Shown piece by piece: positions 8,897 through 18,686 of a stretch of DNA of 64,000 nt. This DNA comes from Holophagales bacterium (GTDB lineage Bacteria > Acidobacteriota > Thermoanaerobaculia > UBA5066): NCBI GenBank assembly GCA_016714815.1, contig JADKBZ010000002.1, positions 310,001 through 374,000 on the forward strand, written 5' to 3'. A model generated the notes under the pieces. That model made no database searches and was not told the DNA's origin. It saw nothing but the letters and a program-made list of their open reading frames with translations. The stretch's first letter is position 1; each line of letters begins with the position of its first letter. Both the position numbers and the translations under genes were made by a program.

Positions 8897-10024
8897 ACGA
8901 GGAATACCCGTTTCCTGCCTGCCGTCGAAGCGCTCCTGGCGATCCTGGCGATCCTGGCGATCCTGCCCGCTCCGATCGCCGCGCAGAGCGTGACGAGGGT
9001 CCGGGCGGCGCAGCTCCCCGACAGGACGGTGGAGGTGCTCTACGACCTCGCCGGCGCCTACGAGGAAGGGGCGACGGTCACGGTCGCCGTGTCGAGCGAC
9101 GGCGGCGACGCCTGGGACGTCCACCCCGACGCCTCGACGCTCTCGGGCCACGTGGGGGAAGGGGTGGCGAACGGTACGGACCGGCGTTTCGTCTGGAACG
9201 CTCCCGCGAGCCTTCCCGCCGAGACCTTCCGTCCGGACTTCAAGGTCGCCGTCACGGCGACGAACAACTCCATCGCGGGGCGGCAGCTCACGGTCACCCT
9301 TCCGGGCGGCGTGCCGCTGGTGATGGTGGGAGTGAGCGCGGGCACGTTCGGAATGGGGTCGCCGGCTGCGGAGCGAAGCCGCAGCCCCGAAGAGACGCGG
9401 CACACGGTGACTCTGACGCGGGAATACTGGGTCGGCAGGACCGAGGTGACGCAGGCGCAGTGGCAGGCGGTCATGGGGACCAGCCCGAGCTTCTTCTCCT
9501 CGTGCGGAGGAAGCTGCCCGGTGGAGCAGGTCTCGTGGGACGACATCCGGGGCGCGGACGGCTTCCTCGCGAAGCTGAACCAGCTCCTCGGAACGACGAG
9601 GTTCCGTCTCCCGACGGAGGCCGAGTGGGAGCGCGCGGCGCGAGGAGGGACCGAAACGCGCTTCTCGTTCGGGGACGCGCTGGAGGGCGAGGACGGGTGC
9701 GGGGCGAACGCGGCGGCGCTGCCGTACGTCTGGTGGTGCGGCGATTCGGAAGGCTCGACGCGCCCCGCCGGTACGAAGGGCGCGAGTCCGTACGGCCTCT
9801 ACGACCTGCACGGGAACGTTTCCGAATGGGTGGAGGACCGGCACGCCGACTATTCGTCCGAGCCGCAGACGGATCCGGCCGGGTCGTCCTCGGGGCTGCG
9901 CCGGGTGCTTCGGGGCGGCAGCTTCAACTACGACCTCCGGACCACGCGCTCCGCCTATCGCTTCGGCAGCCTCCCCCACGGCCGCTATCCGTTCGTCGGC
10001 TTCCGTCTCGCCAGAACCCGGTGA
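8897..10024 (+). CDS. Secreted protein with formylglycine-generating-enzyme (FGE-sulfatase) fold
   Basis: A signal peptide of repeated LAI units ends near PAPIAAQS, followed by a beta-rich domain of about 100 residues and a C-terminal FGE-sulfatase module (about residues 131-375). Module hallmarks are PGGVPLVMVGVSAGTFGMGS, the TEVTQAQWQAVMG segment, RLPTEAEWERAARGG, YDLHGNVSEWVED and GFRLARTR. Whether it is a true sulfatase-maturing oxidase is unclear; many bacterial members are not. No ATG, GTG or TTG sits at a plausible place in frame. The best start is an ACG at 8897, with GGTGGAGG just upstream, so either a non-canonical start or a T-to-C change is present. The next gene repeats this module. 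Confidence 0.75.
   Translation, partial: TRNTRFLPAVEALLAILAILAILPAPIAAQSVTRVRAAQLPDRTVEVLYDLAGAYEEGATVTVAVSSDGGDAWDVHPDASTLSGHVGEGVANGTDRRFVWNAPASLPAETFRPDFKVAVTATNNSIAGRQLTVTLPGGVPLVMVGVSAGTFGMGSPAAERSRSPEETRHTVTLTREYWVGRTEVTQAQWQAVMGTSPSFFSSCGGSCPVEQVSWDDIRGADGFLAKLNQLLGTTRFRLPTEAEWERAARGGTETRFSFGDALEGEDGCGANAAALPYVWWCGDSEGSTRPAGTKGASPYGLYDLHGNVSEWVEDRHADYSSEPQTDPAGSSSGLRRVLRGGSFNYDLRTTRSAYRFGSLPHGRYPFVGFRLARTR
8933..8967 (+). repeat. Tandem 9-bp repeat inside a signal peptide
   Basis: The unit CTGGCGATC is repeated about three to four times and encodes the LAI-LAI-LAI core of the signal peptide. The period keeps the reading frame, so gain or loss of units would only lengthen or shorten the hydrophobic core. 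Confidence 0.8.
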
Positions 10025-10062
10025 TCGGGTCGCGCTCCACTCGCACGCTCCAGGGAGGACCC

Positions 10063-13000
10063 ATGCGCTCGATCCCCTTCTCCCGGCAGGCCCTCCGAAC
10101 GATCGCGCTCCTCGCGGCCTCGCTCCTGGCCGGCTCCACCGCGAAGGCGGACACCGGATACTCGAACCTCTTCACGATCGACCTGAGGACCTCTCTCGAC
10201 GGCACCATCCTCCTCGAGCGGATCGACGACACCCGCAGCCCCCTCGCGCTGGAGACGCGGCCCGGCGACGAGCTTTCCCTCTACTTCAACCTGAAGAAGG
10301 CCACGGGAGAGCCTCTCCCGGCCACCCGCTTCGACTGCCCCCTGAAGCTCGCAGGGGCCACGTCCACGGCCGCCAACGCGTTCGCCTGGTCCGTGCCTTC
10401 GCCCGGCGTCGCGAAGCTGACGGTCAGGCCGGACGGCCTGAAGTTCTCGACGAACCCCGCCCGGCTCGTCTTCCCCCAGGGGAGCGGCTACGCGCGGGTG
10501 GACGACTCCCCGGTGACCGTGGGCAACCGCCTCCCCGACGTGACCCTGCGCAGCGTGCCGAGCCCCTTCCGCGACCTGTACGCGCTCTTCGCCGCGGACT
10601 CGGCAGGGGATACCGGCCTCCTGGGAGAAGTCGCCGGCGCCCCGAAGGCCTCGCTCGAGGCGGCCCGGCTCTCGGTCAAGGGCTCGGCGGGTGTGGGGCT
10701 GAAGCTGGAGCTGGGTCCCGACGGGAGCGTCGCCCTGGAGAGACGGACGAGCCTCGGGTACGCGGGATTGCTCGAGATGCCCTCGGTCGAGCTGAAGGCC
10801 GTCGAGACCTTCGAGGTCCGCGGGCCCTCGATCGAGGCCGGCGGCGAGCGCGGTGGCGAGCTCGGCCAGCGGATCGCGTTCTCGGGGAGCGACGCACGGT
10901 CGGACGAGGCCCGGGTGGCGATCATGGCGTTCTTCCTGGAGACCGCGTCCCTGGCGGGGATTCTCGCGCCCTCTCCGCTCCTCGGGCTCCTCCAGCGCGC
11001 CGCCGTCGAAACCGCACTGCAGATGCCGGGCTCCGCAAGCCTCCTCTCGGCCGCGAGGCGGGAGACGTGGGCGGGAGCGGCCGTGGGCGGGCGCCTGTCG
11101 GCAGAGCCGCTGTCGGTCGAGACTCCCGTCGCCTCGAACGGAATCGATTCCACCACCCCGCTCGGCCTCTCGGTGGCGAGCGCCGACGGGATGATCGGGT
11201 CGCGGTCGGCGCTCCGGTACGTCACCTCGGCGGGTGGGCCGACCGTCGCCGGCCTCGAGAATCGCTGGACCCTGGCGCTCGCCGGCAGCGGCCCGCCGGC
11301 GAGCTGGGAGGTTCCGCTCGGAAGAGTGTTCGGCCCGGCCTGGGTCGACGACCACTCCTTCGCAGGAGGCGTGCTCGCGAGTTTCGGCACCAGCGGGAGC
11401 CTGCTGCAGGCCGGGGTCGACGTGAGCGTCCAGGCGGCGCCGGAAGGAGACCTGGAGCGATTCCGGACCCGGGACCGCGACGGGTTCGACGTGAGGATCC
11501 GGGTGAACCAGGCCCCGGTGCTGGAGTCCCTGCGAGCCGAGAGCGCCACCCAGCTGGGTGCCCTCTCGGGCGAGCCGGGGAGCGTTCTCCACCTGTCGAG
11601 GGAGCTCGCGGATTCGACCGCGAAGACCATCGTCGACCGGGCCGAGGCCCTGGCGCCCGCCGGCACCGTGGCCCTCGTCGCCGAGGCGGACAGGCGCAGC
11701 GGCCGGGTGAGGACGGACGAGTTCGCGCTCGATTTCTGGGGAGGACGACGCGCGGATGGCGACGACGTCCTCTCGTTCCACGGAGGGTGGGAACAGTCGC
11801 GGCTCGTCGAGAACGCCCAGCGAACCTGCCGGGCCGATGGCCAGAGCTGGGACCTCGGAGAGAACGCGTCGACCGCCTCCTGGGAAGCGGGGCTGTCCCT
11901 TTCGCAGCTCCTGTCCGGTCGCCTTCTCGCCAACGTCGGCCCGCTCATCGAAACCGCCCTGCAAGGCCTGCTCGGGTCCGTTTCCAGGAACCTGGATCTG
12001 CCTGGCGGGAGCGTGGCTACGGCACCCCTGGCCGCGGAGCCGCTCGACGTCGAAGATCCGACGACGGGCCGGCGAGGCGGCCGGGCCTCCTTTCCGGACA
12101 GCTACGGTGGCTGGACCGCGACCCTTCGGACCGGGGATCCCTCGCGCCCCGAGGCGAGCGGGCGCTCCGTTTCCGGAGCCGCCTCCGTCCGCCGGACCCT
12201 GACCACCCGGAGAGTCTTCGCGGGACCGGCCCCGTCGTCCCGTCGTGCGGCGACCGCGAGGGCGGCGGCCTCGTCGGCCCGGCTCACCCTCATCGGCAAT
12301 TTCGTCTCCCTCGAGATGAAGCCGTCCGGCGATGCCGCGCCCGACCCGCTCCCCGCCCCCGTTTCGCTCGCCATCGACCTCTACGCCGACCAGATGACGA
12401 GGATGGGGGCAAACCCGGGGCTTCTCGCGGAAGCGAAGCTCTTTCGCTACGACGCGGGAGTCGGCGCGTGGCAGCTCGCGGGCGGGAGCCTCTCGAGCGA
12501 CCGGACGAACGTCGCGGCCTCCGTCCCCCGGCCGGGCACGTACGCCCCGGGAATCCTCGAGGAGATCCCGGCGGGAGACTCGGACGGCGACGGCCTCCTC
12601 GACTCCGAGGAGGACAGGAACGGGAACGGGATCATCGACGCCGGAGAGTCGGACCCCTACGCCTGGGACTCGGACGGCGACGGCGTGAACGACGCCGATG
12701 AGGGGAAGAAGGGAACGGACCCGATGGTGGCCGCGTCGGTCCCGAACCGCGCGCCCGTCCTGGGCACCATCAGCAACCGCAGGATTCGCGTGGCCGAGGC
12801 GCTGGGGTTCGTTCTGAGGGCCACGGACCCGGACGGCGACCCCGTCGTCTTCGCGGCTTCGGAGCTTCCTCCCGGGGCTTCGCTCGACGCCTCGACCGGC
12901 GCCTTCTCGTTCACGCCGCAGGCGGCGGGCACGTGGCGGATCGCGTTCACCGTGACGGACACGCCCCGCACCGGCACTCCTCTTTCCGACACGAGACCGA

Positions 13001-15276
13001 TGCTCCTCGAGGTCCGGCGGATCGCTCCGGACGAAGAGCTGAGCGCGCTGACGCGCGCCGTCCCGATCGTCCTCGACGTCTTCGGCGCCAACTCTTCCCA
13101 CTACACCACCGAGCTCGTCCTCGCCAATCGCGGGGCGACGGCCGTTTCGGTGACCTACCGGTACGAGGCCTCCATCGGGGATCCGTCGGCGTCCGGGGCC
13201 GTGGCCGACACGCTCGCGCCGGGAGAGCAGCGGACGATTCCGAATGCCCTCCCCTACCTTCGCGCTCTCGGCCTTCCGATTCCGGACGCCGCCACCGCCG
13301 GCTCGCAGGGCGGAGTGCTCCTGGTGAAGTTCGAGGGAGCCGAGTCGGAGGACGCCATCGCCGCGACGGCGCGGACCACGACGGCCACTGCGAGCCCCCA
13401 GCCGGCGGGGGCCGCGGGGCTCTCCTGCCTGGGCGTGGCGCCCGCGGCGGGGAGCGAGGGGACGCTCACCCTCTACGCGCTCCGCGACGACCCGCGCGAC
13501 CGCTCGAACGTCGCGGTCTACAACCCTGGCCCCGATCCGGTCACGGTCCGGGTGACGGCCTTCTCCGGCGACGCCACGGGCTACTCCAGCGTCGTCCGGG
13601 ACGGCCTGACGATTCCCGGCTTCGGCTGGACCCAGCTGAGCAACGTCTTCTCCGGCATCGGCATCACGAACGGATGGGTCACGGTCGCGAGGACCTCCCC
13701 GTCCGGCCGGTTCGATGCCTACGGAGTCATCAACGACAACGCCACGAACGACGGTTCGTTCGTCGTCGCGACCCCGTCCACGGCCTCCGGGACCCGCCTG
13801 ACCGTTCCCGTCCTCGTCGAGACCCCGTCCTTCCGGAGCGAGCTCGTCCTGACCAACAGGGGCTCCACCACGGCGACGCTCACGCTGCGCTACGTCGAGG
13901 GGCTCACGCCCGCGCTCGGCGCGGGAGGGACGGCCACCGTCCAGCTGAAGCCTCGCGAGCAGCAGGTGATTCCCGACGCCGTCGAGTACCTCCGGCGCCA
14001 CGGAATGGCGATCGGTGCGATGGGGGCCGCGAGCTACGCAGGCGCACTCCGGATCGCCGTCAGCGGGGCGGGCATCGCGGACGTCTTCGCGGGAGCGCGC
14101 ACCGCGGCGCCGTCGCCGGCCGGCGGGCAGTTCGGGCTCTTCACGCCGGGCGTGTACGAGGGCGACGAGGCCCAGGAGGAGGCTTACGTCTATGGCCTCA
14201 GGGCCGACGCCTCCACGCGGTCGAATCTCGCCGTCGTCCACACCGGAACGGACGGCGACGTGACGCTCGAGATACAGGTCTTCGACGGCGACAGGGGAGG
14301 AGTTCCCGCGGGCGCTCCACGCGTCCTGAAGCTGGCACCCGGCCGGTGGGAGCAGATCACCGGCATCCTCGGATCGGTCGGCATCCGAAACGGCTGGGTG
14401 ACCGTCCGGCGAACCTCCGGCACGGGCCCCTGGCTCGCCTACGGGACGGTGATCGACGGGGCGAACCCCGGAGAGAGGACCGGGGACGGGTCGTACGTGC
14501 CCATGACGGTGAAGGGCGAAGGGAACGAAATCACGATCACGCTGCCGGGGGGCGTGCCGCTCGTGCTGGTGAGGATTCCGGCCGGGACGTTCCAGATGGG
14601 TGCGCCGGCAGGCGAAAGAGGGACGAGCCCCACCGGCTGGGAACAGCCGCAGCACGCCGTGACGCTGACCCAGGACTTCTACCTCGGGAAATACGAGGTG
14701 ACCCAGGAGCAGTGGCGGGCGGTGATGGAGACGAACCCGAGCGTGTCCGTGTCGTGCGGGGCGAGCTGCCCGGTGGAGCAGGTCTCGTGGGAGAGCGTCC
14801 GGGGCACCGCCGGCTTCATCGCGAAGCTGAATCAGCTCCTGGGGACGACGAAGTTCCGCCTTCCGACGGAAGCGGAGTGGGAGCGCGCCGCCCGGGGAGG
14901 GACCGAGACGCGGTTCTCCTTCGGCGATGCGCTGGACGGGGACGACGCGTGCGGGGAGAACGCGGCGGCGAGCCCCTACGTCTGGTGGTGCGGGACCTCG
15001 GGGAGCTCCCCCAGCCCGGTCGGGACGAAGTCCGCGAACCCGTACGGCCTCTTCGACGTTCACGGGAACGTCTGGGAGCTGGTGGAGGACTGGTTCGGCC
15101 CCTTCCCGGCGTCCGCCCAGACGGACCCTTCCGGCCCGTCGACAGGCGCGGTCCGGACGATCCGGGGAGGCGCGTGGACCTTCTTCCTCCGCGACACGCG
15201 CTCCGCCAGCCGGTATTTCGACAGCCCGGAAGTCGGCATCGGCGTGGTCGGCTTCCGCCTCGCCAGGTCGAGGTAG
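10063..15276 (+). CDS. Large multidomain secreted protein with Ca-binding TSP3-like repeats and C-terminal FGE module
   Basis: A 1737-residue secreted protein. The ATG at 10063 follows GGGAGGAC, and a signal peptide ends near STAKADT. Residues to about 830 are an unassigned beta-rich region. Residues 835-887 hold DSDGDGLLDSEED and DSDGDGVNDADEG, calcium-binding thrombospondin type 3-like loops. About 897-986 is a cadherin/Ig-like domain (ATDPDGDPV, PPGASLDASTGAFSFTP). About 999-1243 and 1247-1481 are two related copies of a beta domain (TTELVLANRG versus RSELVLTNRG; both contain IGI/GI-NGWVTV). Residues 1489-1737 are an FGE-sulfatase module nearly matching that of the preceding gene. It is probably a cell-surface or exported adhesin-like protein. 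The two genes sit 38 bases apart. Confidence 0.8.
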   Translation: MRSIPFSRQALRTIALLAASLLAGSTAKADTGYSNLFTIDLRTSLDGTILLERIDDTRSPLALETRPGDELSLYFNLKKATGEPLPATRFDCPLKLAGATSTAANAFAWSVPSPGVAKLTVRPDGLKFSTNPARLVFPQGSGYARVDDSPVTVGNRLPDVTLRSVPSPFRDLYALFAADSAGDTGLLGEVAGAPKASLEAARLSVKGSAGVGLKLELGPDGSVALERRTSLGYAGLLEMPSVELKAVETFEVRGPSIEAGGERGGELGQRIAFSGSDARSDEARVAIMAFFLETASLAGILAPSPLLGLLQRAAVETALQMPGSASLLSAARRETWAGAAVGGRLSAEPLSVETPVASNGIDSTTPLGLSVASADGMIGSRSALRYVTSAGGPTVAGLENRWTLALAGSGPPASWEVPLGRVFGPAWVDDHSFAGGVLASFGTSGSLLQAGVDVSVQAAPEGDLERFRTRDRDGFDVRIRVNQAPVLESLRAESATQLGALSGEPGSVLHLSRELADSTAKTIVDRAEALAPAGTVALVAEADRRSGRVRTDEFALDFWGGRRADGDDVLSFHGGWEQSRLVENAQRTCRADGQSWDLGENASTASWEAGLSLSQLLSGRLLANVGPLIETALQGLLGSVSRNLDLPGGSVATAPLAAEPLDVEDPTTGRRGGRASFPDSYGGWTATLRTGDPSRPEASGRSVSGAASVRRTLTTRRVFAGPAPSSRRAATARAAASSARLTLIGNFVSLEMKPSGDAAPDPLPAPVSLAIDLYADQMTRMGANPGLLAEAKLFRYDAGVGAWQLAGGSLSSDRTNVAASVPRPGTYAPGILEEIPAGDSDGDGLLDSEEDRNGNGIIDAGESDPYAWDSDGDGVNDADEGKKGTDPMVAASVPNRAPVLGTISNRRIRVAEALGFVLRATDPDGDPVVFAASELPPGASLDASTGAFSFTPQAAGTWRIAFTVTDTPRTGTPLSDTRPMLLEVRRIAPDEELSALTRAVPIVLDVFGANSSHYTTELVLANRGATAVSVTYRYEASIGDPSASGAVADTLAPGEQRTIPNALPYLRALGLPIPDAATAGSQGGVLLVKFEGAESEDAIAATARTTTATASPQPAGAAGLSCLGVAPAAGSEGTLTLYALRDDPRDRSNVAVYNPGPDPVTVRVTAFSGDATGYSSVVRDGLTIPGFGWTQLSNVFSGIGITNGWVTVARTSPSGRFDAYGVINDNATNDGSFVVATPSTASGTRLTVPVLVETPSFRSELVLTNRGSTTATLTLRYVEGLTPALGAGGTATVQLKPREQQVIPDAVEYLRRHGMAIGAMGAASYAGALRIAVSGAGIADVFAGARTAAPSPAGGQFGLFTPGVYEGDEAQEEAYVYGLRADASTRSNLAVVHTGTDGDVTLEIQVFDGDRGGVPAGAPRVLKLAPGRWEQITGILGSVGIRNGWVTVRRTSGTGPWLAYGTVIDGANPGERTGDGSYVPMTVKGEGNEITITLPGGVPLVLVRIPAGTFQMGAPAGERGTSPTGWEQPQHAVTLTQDFYLGKYEVTQEQWRAVMETNPSVSVSCGASCPVEQVSWESVRGTAGFIAKLNQLLGTTKFRLPTEAEWERAARGGTETRFSFGDALDGDDACGENAAASPYVWWCGTSGSSPSPVGTKSANPYGLFDVHGNVWELVEDWFGPFPASAQTDPSGPSTGAVRTIRGGAWTFFLRDTRSASRYFDSPEVGIGVVGFRLARSR

Positions 15277-15302
15277 GACGGCGCCCCGGTCTTTCGCCGT
15301 CC
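15276..15302. terminator. Inverted repeat between convergent genes, possible bidirectional terminator
   Basis: GGACGGCG at 15276-15283 is mirrored by CGCCGTCC at 15295-15302, with an 11-base loop. It lies between the ends of two convergent genes. There is no strong T run, so terminator activity is a guess. Confidence 0.4.
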
Positions 15303-15318
15303 CGGCGCGAAGCTCTCG

Positions 15319-17208
15319 CTAGCGCCGGCGGTGCTTCGCCTTTGGCTTCGGCGTCGGCTTCGGCGTCGGGGGCCGCGTGACCTTCGGCGTCGGGGTCCGC
15401 GTCGCCTTCGGCTCGGCGTGGGGAGCGGGGAGCCAGGGACCGGCGATCTCGGGCCACGGACCGGCGATCTCCGCAGCCGTTTCCACGGGACGCGGCTCGG
15501 CGACGGGAGCCGGCGGGCGCTCTTCCTTCGCGGCCTCGGCCCCTCCGAAGAAGCTGACGAGCCCATCCGCCAGAGCCTCGGCGGAGTGCTGACGGAACGC
15601 CCTCGTGAGGGTCAGCTCGCGATCCTCGTCGTTCGAGAGGTTCGACAGCTCGAAGAGGACGCGGTTCGGGATCTTGTTGTAGCGCAGGACCGCCGGGACC
15701 CACTCGCGCCCCGAGCGGATGACGTGCGTCCTCACCGGCCGGAACTGGTGAACGGGGAGGTTGCGGCGACGGAACGCACCGATCAGCTTCTCGGCGAGCG
15801 AGGTCGAAGCCCCTTCCGCCAGGACGCGCTCCTTCCGGGTGAACGACACGACCGGCTCGTCGCGGACCTCGCGGAAGCCCCTGTAGAAGGGGGTCGCGCG
15901 GCCGTAGCTCGATCGGAGGAATCGCTCCCCCGGCACGTAGGCCATCGCGCCCCGCACCGACGGATGGAGGGAATCGGCGTGGATGGAAAGGAAGACGGTT
16001 CGCTCCGGCGGGATCGGCTTTCCGCCGGGGCCGGGCCGCCTGAGGATCGCATTCGCGAGATACCAGCGGAGGTTGACGCCGGCGACCGGATCGTTCAGCC
16101 GGTAGGGAGGGTCGGTCAGGAGGACGCGGGACTTCGCGTCCGCAAGCCGGTCGCGATCCGGGATCTCCCACCCGACTCCCGGCTCGCGGGTCGTCATGAC
16201 GACCTCGGCGCGCGTCGTCTCGAGAAGAACCCGCCGGAGGCGGGAGGCGACGTCGTAAGCGTAGGTCGACTCCCAGACGCCGTGGTGGAGCGTCCCCGTG
16301 TCGCGCCCGCCGTGCCCAGCATCGATCACGACGCGCACCCCGGCGAGGCCACGGGCCTTCGCGGGCGTCGCGAAGAGCGCCGCTTCGGCACGCTCCTTTT
16401 CCCGCACGGCGATCTTCGGATCGTCCGGCGGGAGGAACTCCTCGGCGAGGTACTCGAGCGGAATCTTCACCGGGAAGCCGACGGGGATCCCGTGGACGTC
16501 GTCGATTCCGGAACGGAGGGCGATGTCGAGCGCGAGCTGGATGACGTCCCGGGCGTGGAGGCGCCCGGTGAAGCGGACGACGACGGCGGAGTAGAGCGCC
16601 TCTTTCCTCTTCAGCCGGTAGACGGCGAACTTCCCCTTCTCGTCCGCGCCGTACTCCAGCCGCGGCGGCTCCTCGTCGGGGATCGGCTCGGCGTCGCGAA
16701 AGGGCGGGAGGAGGTACTCGACGGGCACTTTCACGAGCGTCCCCCGGGTGACGACCGGGTCCGTCAGCCCGTTGATCTCGCCGAGGCGGGCGGCGAGGCC
16801 CTCGTCGCCCGTGAACCAGGAGGCGATCGACGCGAGCGGCTCGGACCCGACGGCGACGTGGAGCCACCCGATCGTCGCGCGGGCGTCCGAGGGAAAGAGG
16901 GCGCGCACGGCGGCGAGCCGCGTCTCGTCCGAGAGCCCTCCGTACGGCAGCAGGATCGTCCGCGTCCGCGACGGGGGCGACGCCAGGGCGAGGAGCCTCG
17001 CGGCCGCCCCCTCGTCCCGCGAGATCCGCCGCGAGAAATCGGAGACGGATTCGCCGTCGAGGGGACGCACCTCGACGACGATCTCTCCGGCGTCCAGGAC
17101 GGCGGAGAAATCCTCGGAGACGTCGACCCTCCTTGCCGGCTCCTGCGCGGCCAGAAGAGAGGGAAGGAGCGCCGCCAGCAGCGCGAGCCGGACCGCCGAC
17201 CTCGTCAA
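15319..17208 (-). CDS. LysM-like/N-acetylmuramoyl-L-alanine amidase (Amidase_3)
   Basis: A 629-residue secreted peptidoglycan amidase. The TTG at 17208 overlaps the gatA stop and yields a clean signal peptide (LTRSAVRLALLAALLPSLLA, then AQEP). About residues 119-158 look LysM-like (SIASWFTGDEGLAARLGEIN, then TLVKVP). The Amidase_3 domain covers about 290-552, with zinc ligands His in VVIDAGHGG, Glu in GVWESTYAYD and His in SIHADSL, and the catalytic Glu in LFELSNLSN. A Pro/Thr/Lys-rich tail ends in PKAKHRRR, possibly a wall-binding or disordered linker. It cleaves the amide between MurNAc and the stem peptide, probably in cell separation. Coupling to gatCA is positional, not functional. Confidence 0.88.
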   Translation of the reverse strand: MTRSAVRLALLAALLPSLLAAQEPARRVDVSEDFSAVLDAGEIVVEVRPLDGESVSDFSRRISRDEGAAARLLALASPPSRTRTILLPYGGLSDETRLAAVRALFPSDARATIGWLHVAVGSEPLASIASWFTGDEGLAARLGEINGLTDPVVTRGTLVKVPVEYLLPPFRDAEPIPDEEPPRLEYGADEKGKFAVYRLKRKEALYSAVVVRFTGRLHARDVIQLALDIALRSGIDDVHGIPVGFPVKIPLEYLAEEFLPPDDPKIAVREKERAEAALFATPAKARGLAGVRVVIDAGHGGRDTGTLHHGVWESTYAYDVASRLRRVLLETTRAEVVMTTREPGVGWEIPDRDRLADAKSRVLLTDPPYRLNDPVAGVNLRWYLANAILRRPGPGGKPIPPERTVFLSIHADSLHPSVRGAMAYVPGERFLRSSYGRATPFYRGFREVRDEPVVSFTRKERVLAEGASTSLAEKLIGAFRRRNLPVHQFRPVRTHVIRSGREWVPAVLRYNKIPNRVLFELSNLSNDEDRELTLTRAFRQHSAEALADGLVSFFGGAEAAKEERPPAPVAEPRPVETAAEIAGPWPEIAGPWLPAPHAEPKATRTPTPKVTRPPTPKPTPKPKAKHRRR

Positions 17209-18686
17209 CGGATCGCGCCCGGCGGCCTGCCCCACGCTCCCGCCGCCCGCTCGATCTCCCGGCCCAGCGCGAAGAGGAGCGGCTCGGAGCCTTCCGGGCC
17301 GGCGAGCTGCATCCCGATCGGAAGCCGCTCCCGGGAGAGGCCGGCCGGGACCGAAAGCGCCGGAAGACCAGCGAGGCTCGCCGGCACGGTGAAGACGTCG
17401 GCGAGGTACATCGCGAGAGGGTCCGCGCCCTTCTCGCCGATCCGGAACGCCGGCTCGGGCGCCGTCGGGCAGAGGATCGCGTCGCAGGACCGGAACGCCT
17501 CGGCGAAATCGAGCGCGAGGAGGGCGCGAACGCGCTGGGCCCGCTCGTACCAGGCCTCGCGATAGCCGGACGAGAGCGCGAACGTCCCGAGGAGGATCCT
17601 CCGCTTCACCTCCGGCCCGAAGCCGGCGGAGCGCGTGGCGCGGTAGAGCCCCGACAGCCCGTCGCCTTCCCGCCTCGCCCCGTAACGGACGCCGTCGTAG
17701 CGGGCGAGGTTGGACGAGGCCTCGGCGGTGGCGAGGATGTAGTAGGCGGCGACGGCGAAGGGAACGCGCGGCACCGAGACGCGGACGATCGTCGCCCCCG
17801 CCGACTCGAGAATCCGCGCCGCCGTGTCGAGCACGGAGCCGACGTCGGGGTCGAGCCCTCCCTCCGGCGCCTCCGCCTCGGCGAGGAGACCAATGCGCAC
17901 CCCGGCGGCTCCGGCCTCGAGACGGTCGAGGAGCCCGCGCGGTGCGGCGGGGATCGACGTGGAGTCCCGCTCGTCGGGGCCCGCCATCGCCGAGAGGGCG
18001 AGGGCGGCATCGCGAACGCTCCTCGCGAGCGGCCCCGCCTGGTCGAGCGAGGAGGCGTAGGCCAGAAGGCCGTATCGCGAAACGCGCCCGTACGTCGGCT
18101 TGACGCCGACGAGGGAGCAGAAGGAGGCCGGCTGCCGCACCGAGCCGCCCGTGTCCGTCCCGATAGCGAGAGGGACCGCGAACGCCGCCACGGCGGCGGC
18201 CGATCCGCCCGACGATCCGCCGGGGACGCGAGTGAGGTCCCACGGGTTCTTCACCGGCCCGAACGCCGAGCTCTCGTTCGAGGAGCCCATTCCGAACTCG
18301 TCGCAGCTCGTCTTCCCGACGACGACACAGCCGGCCGCCTTCAGCCGGGCGACGCACGTCGCGTCGTCGGCCGCCACGAATCCTTCGAGGATTCTCGAGC
18401 CGGCCGTCGACGGCAGGCCGGCGACGTTGATGTTGTCCTTGACGGCGAGCGGCACGCCCGCCAGCGGCAGCGCCTCGCCGGAGGCGACGCGCCGGTCGAC
18501 CTCGTCCGCCGCCGCGAGAGCGGCCGCCGGAGCGACGTGGAGGAACGCGCCGTGGAGCTCCCTGCTCCTGCCGACGCGCGCCAGCGAAGCCTCCGCCACT
18601 TCGCGCGCGGAGACGCGGCGCGCGGAGACGGCCTCGGCCAGGTCGTGCGCCGGCCCGTCGAGCAGGAGGTCGAAGTCCGTCGTCAT
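17205..18686 (-). CDS. gatA: Aspartyl/glutamyl-tRNA amidotransferase subunit A
   Basis: This 493-residue amidase-signature enzyme releases ammonia from glutamine for transamidation of Glu-tRNA(Gln) and/or Asp-tRNA(Asn). The Ser-cisSer-Lys triad is readable: Lys in LAVKDNINV, cis-Ser in TDTGGSVRQPA and the nucleophilic Ser in PGGSSGGSAAAVAA. The sequence is full length and the GatA-typical KPTYGRVSRYGL segment is present. The ATG at 18686 overlaps the restored gatC stop (ATGA). No gatB lies in the window. It is unlikely to be a general amidase given the gatC partner. Confidence 0.95.
   Translation of the reverse strand: MTTDFDLLLDGPAHDLAEAVSARRVSAREVAEASLARVGRSRELHGAFLHVAPAAALAAADEVDRRVASGEALPLAGVPLAVKDNINVAGLPSTAGSRILEGFVAADDATCVARLKAAGCVVVGKTSCDEFGMGSSNESSAFGPVKNPWDLTRVPGGSSGGSAAAVAAFAVPLAIGTDTGGSVRQPASFCSLVGVKPTYGRVSRYGLLAYASSLDQAGPLARSVRDAALALSAMAGPDERDSTSIPAAPRGLLDRLEAGAAGVRIGLLAEAEAPEGGLDPDVGSVLDTAARILESAGATIVRVSVPRVPFAVAAYYILATAEASSNLARYDGVRYGARREGDGLSGLYRATRSAGFGPEVKRRILLGTFALSSGYREAWYERAQRVRALLALDFAEAFRSCDAILCPTAPEPAFRIGEKGADPLAMYLADVFTVPASLAGLPALSVPAGLSRERLPIGMQLAGPEGSEPLLFALGREIERAAGAWGRPPGAIR

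Noticed and set aside
9985..15063. A 1692-codon minus-strand frame opposite the large secreted protein
   Set aside because: It shows no recognisable domain and Arg/Gly/Pro-rich composition; the opposite strand encodes clear TSP3-like, Ig-like and FGE modules.
15360..15450. Direct GGCGTCGG-type repeats near the amidase 3' end
   Set aside because: They encode the Pro/Thr/Lys-rich tail of the amidase and are codon-level low complexity rather than a separate element.
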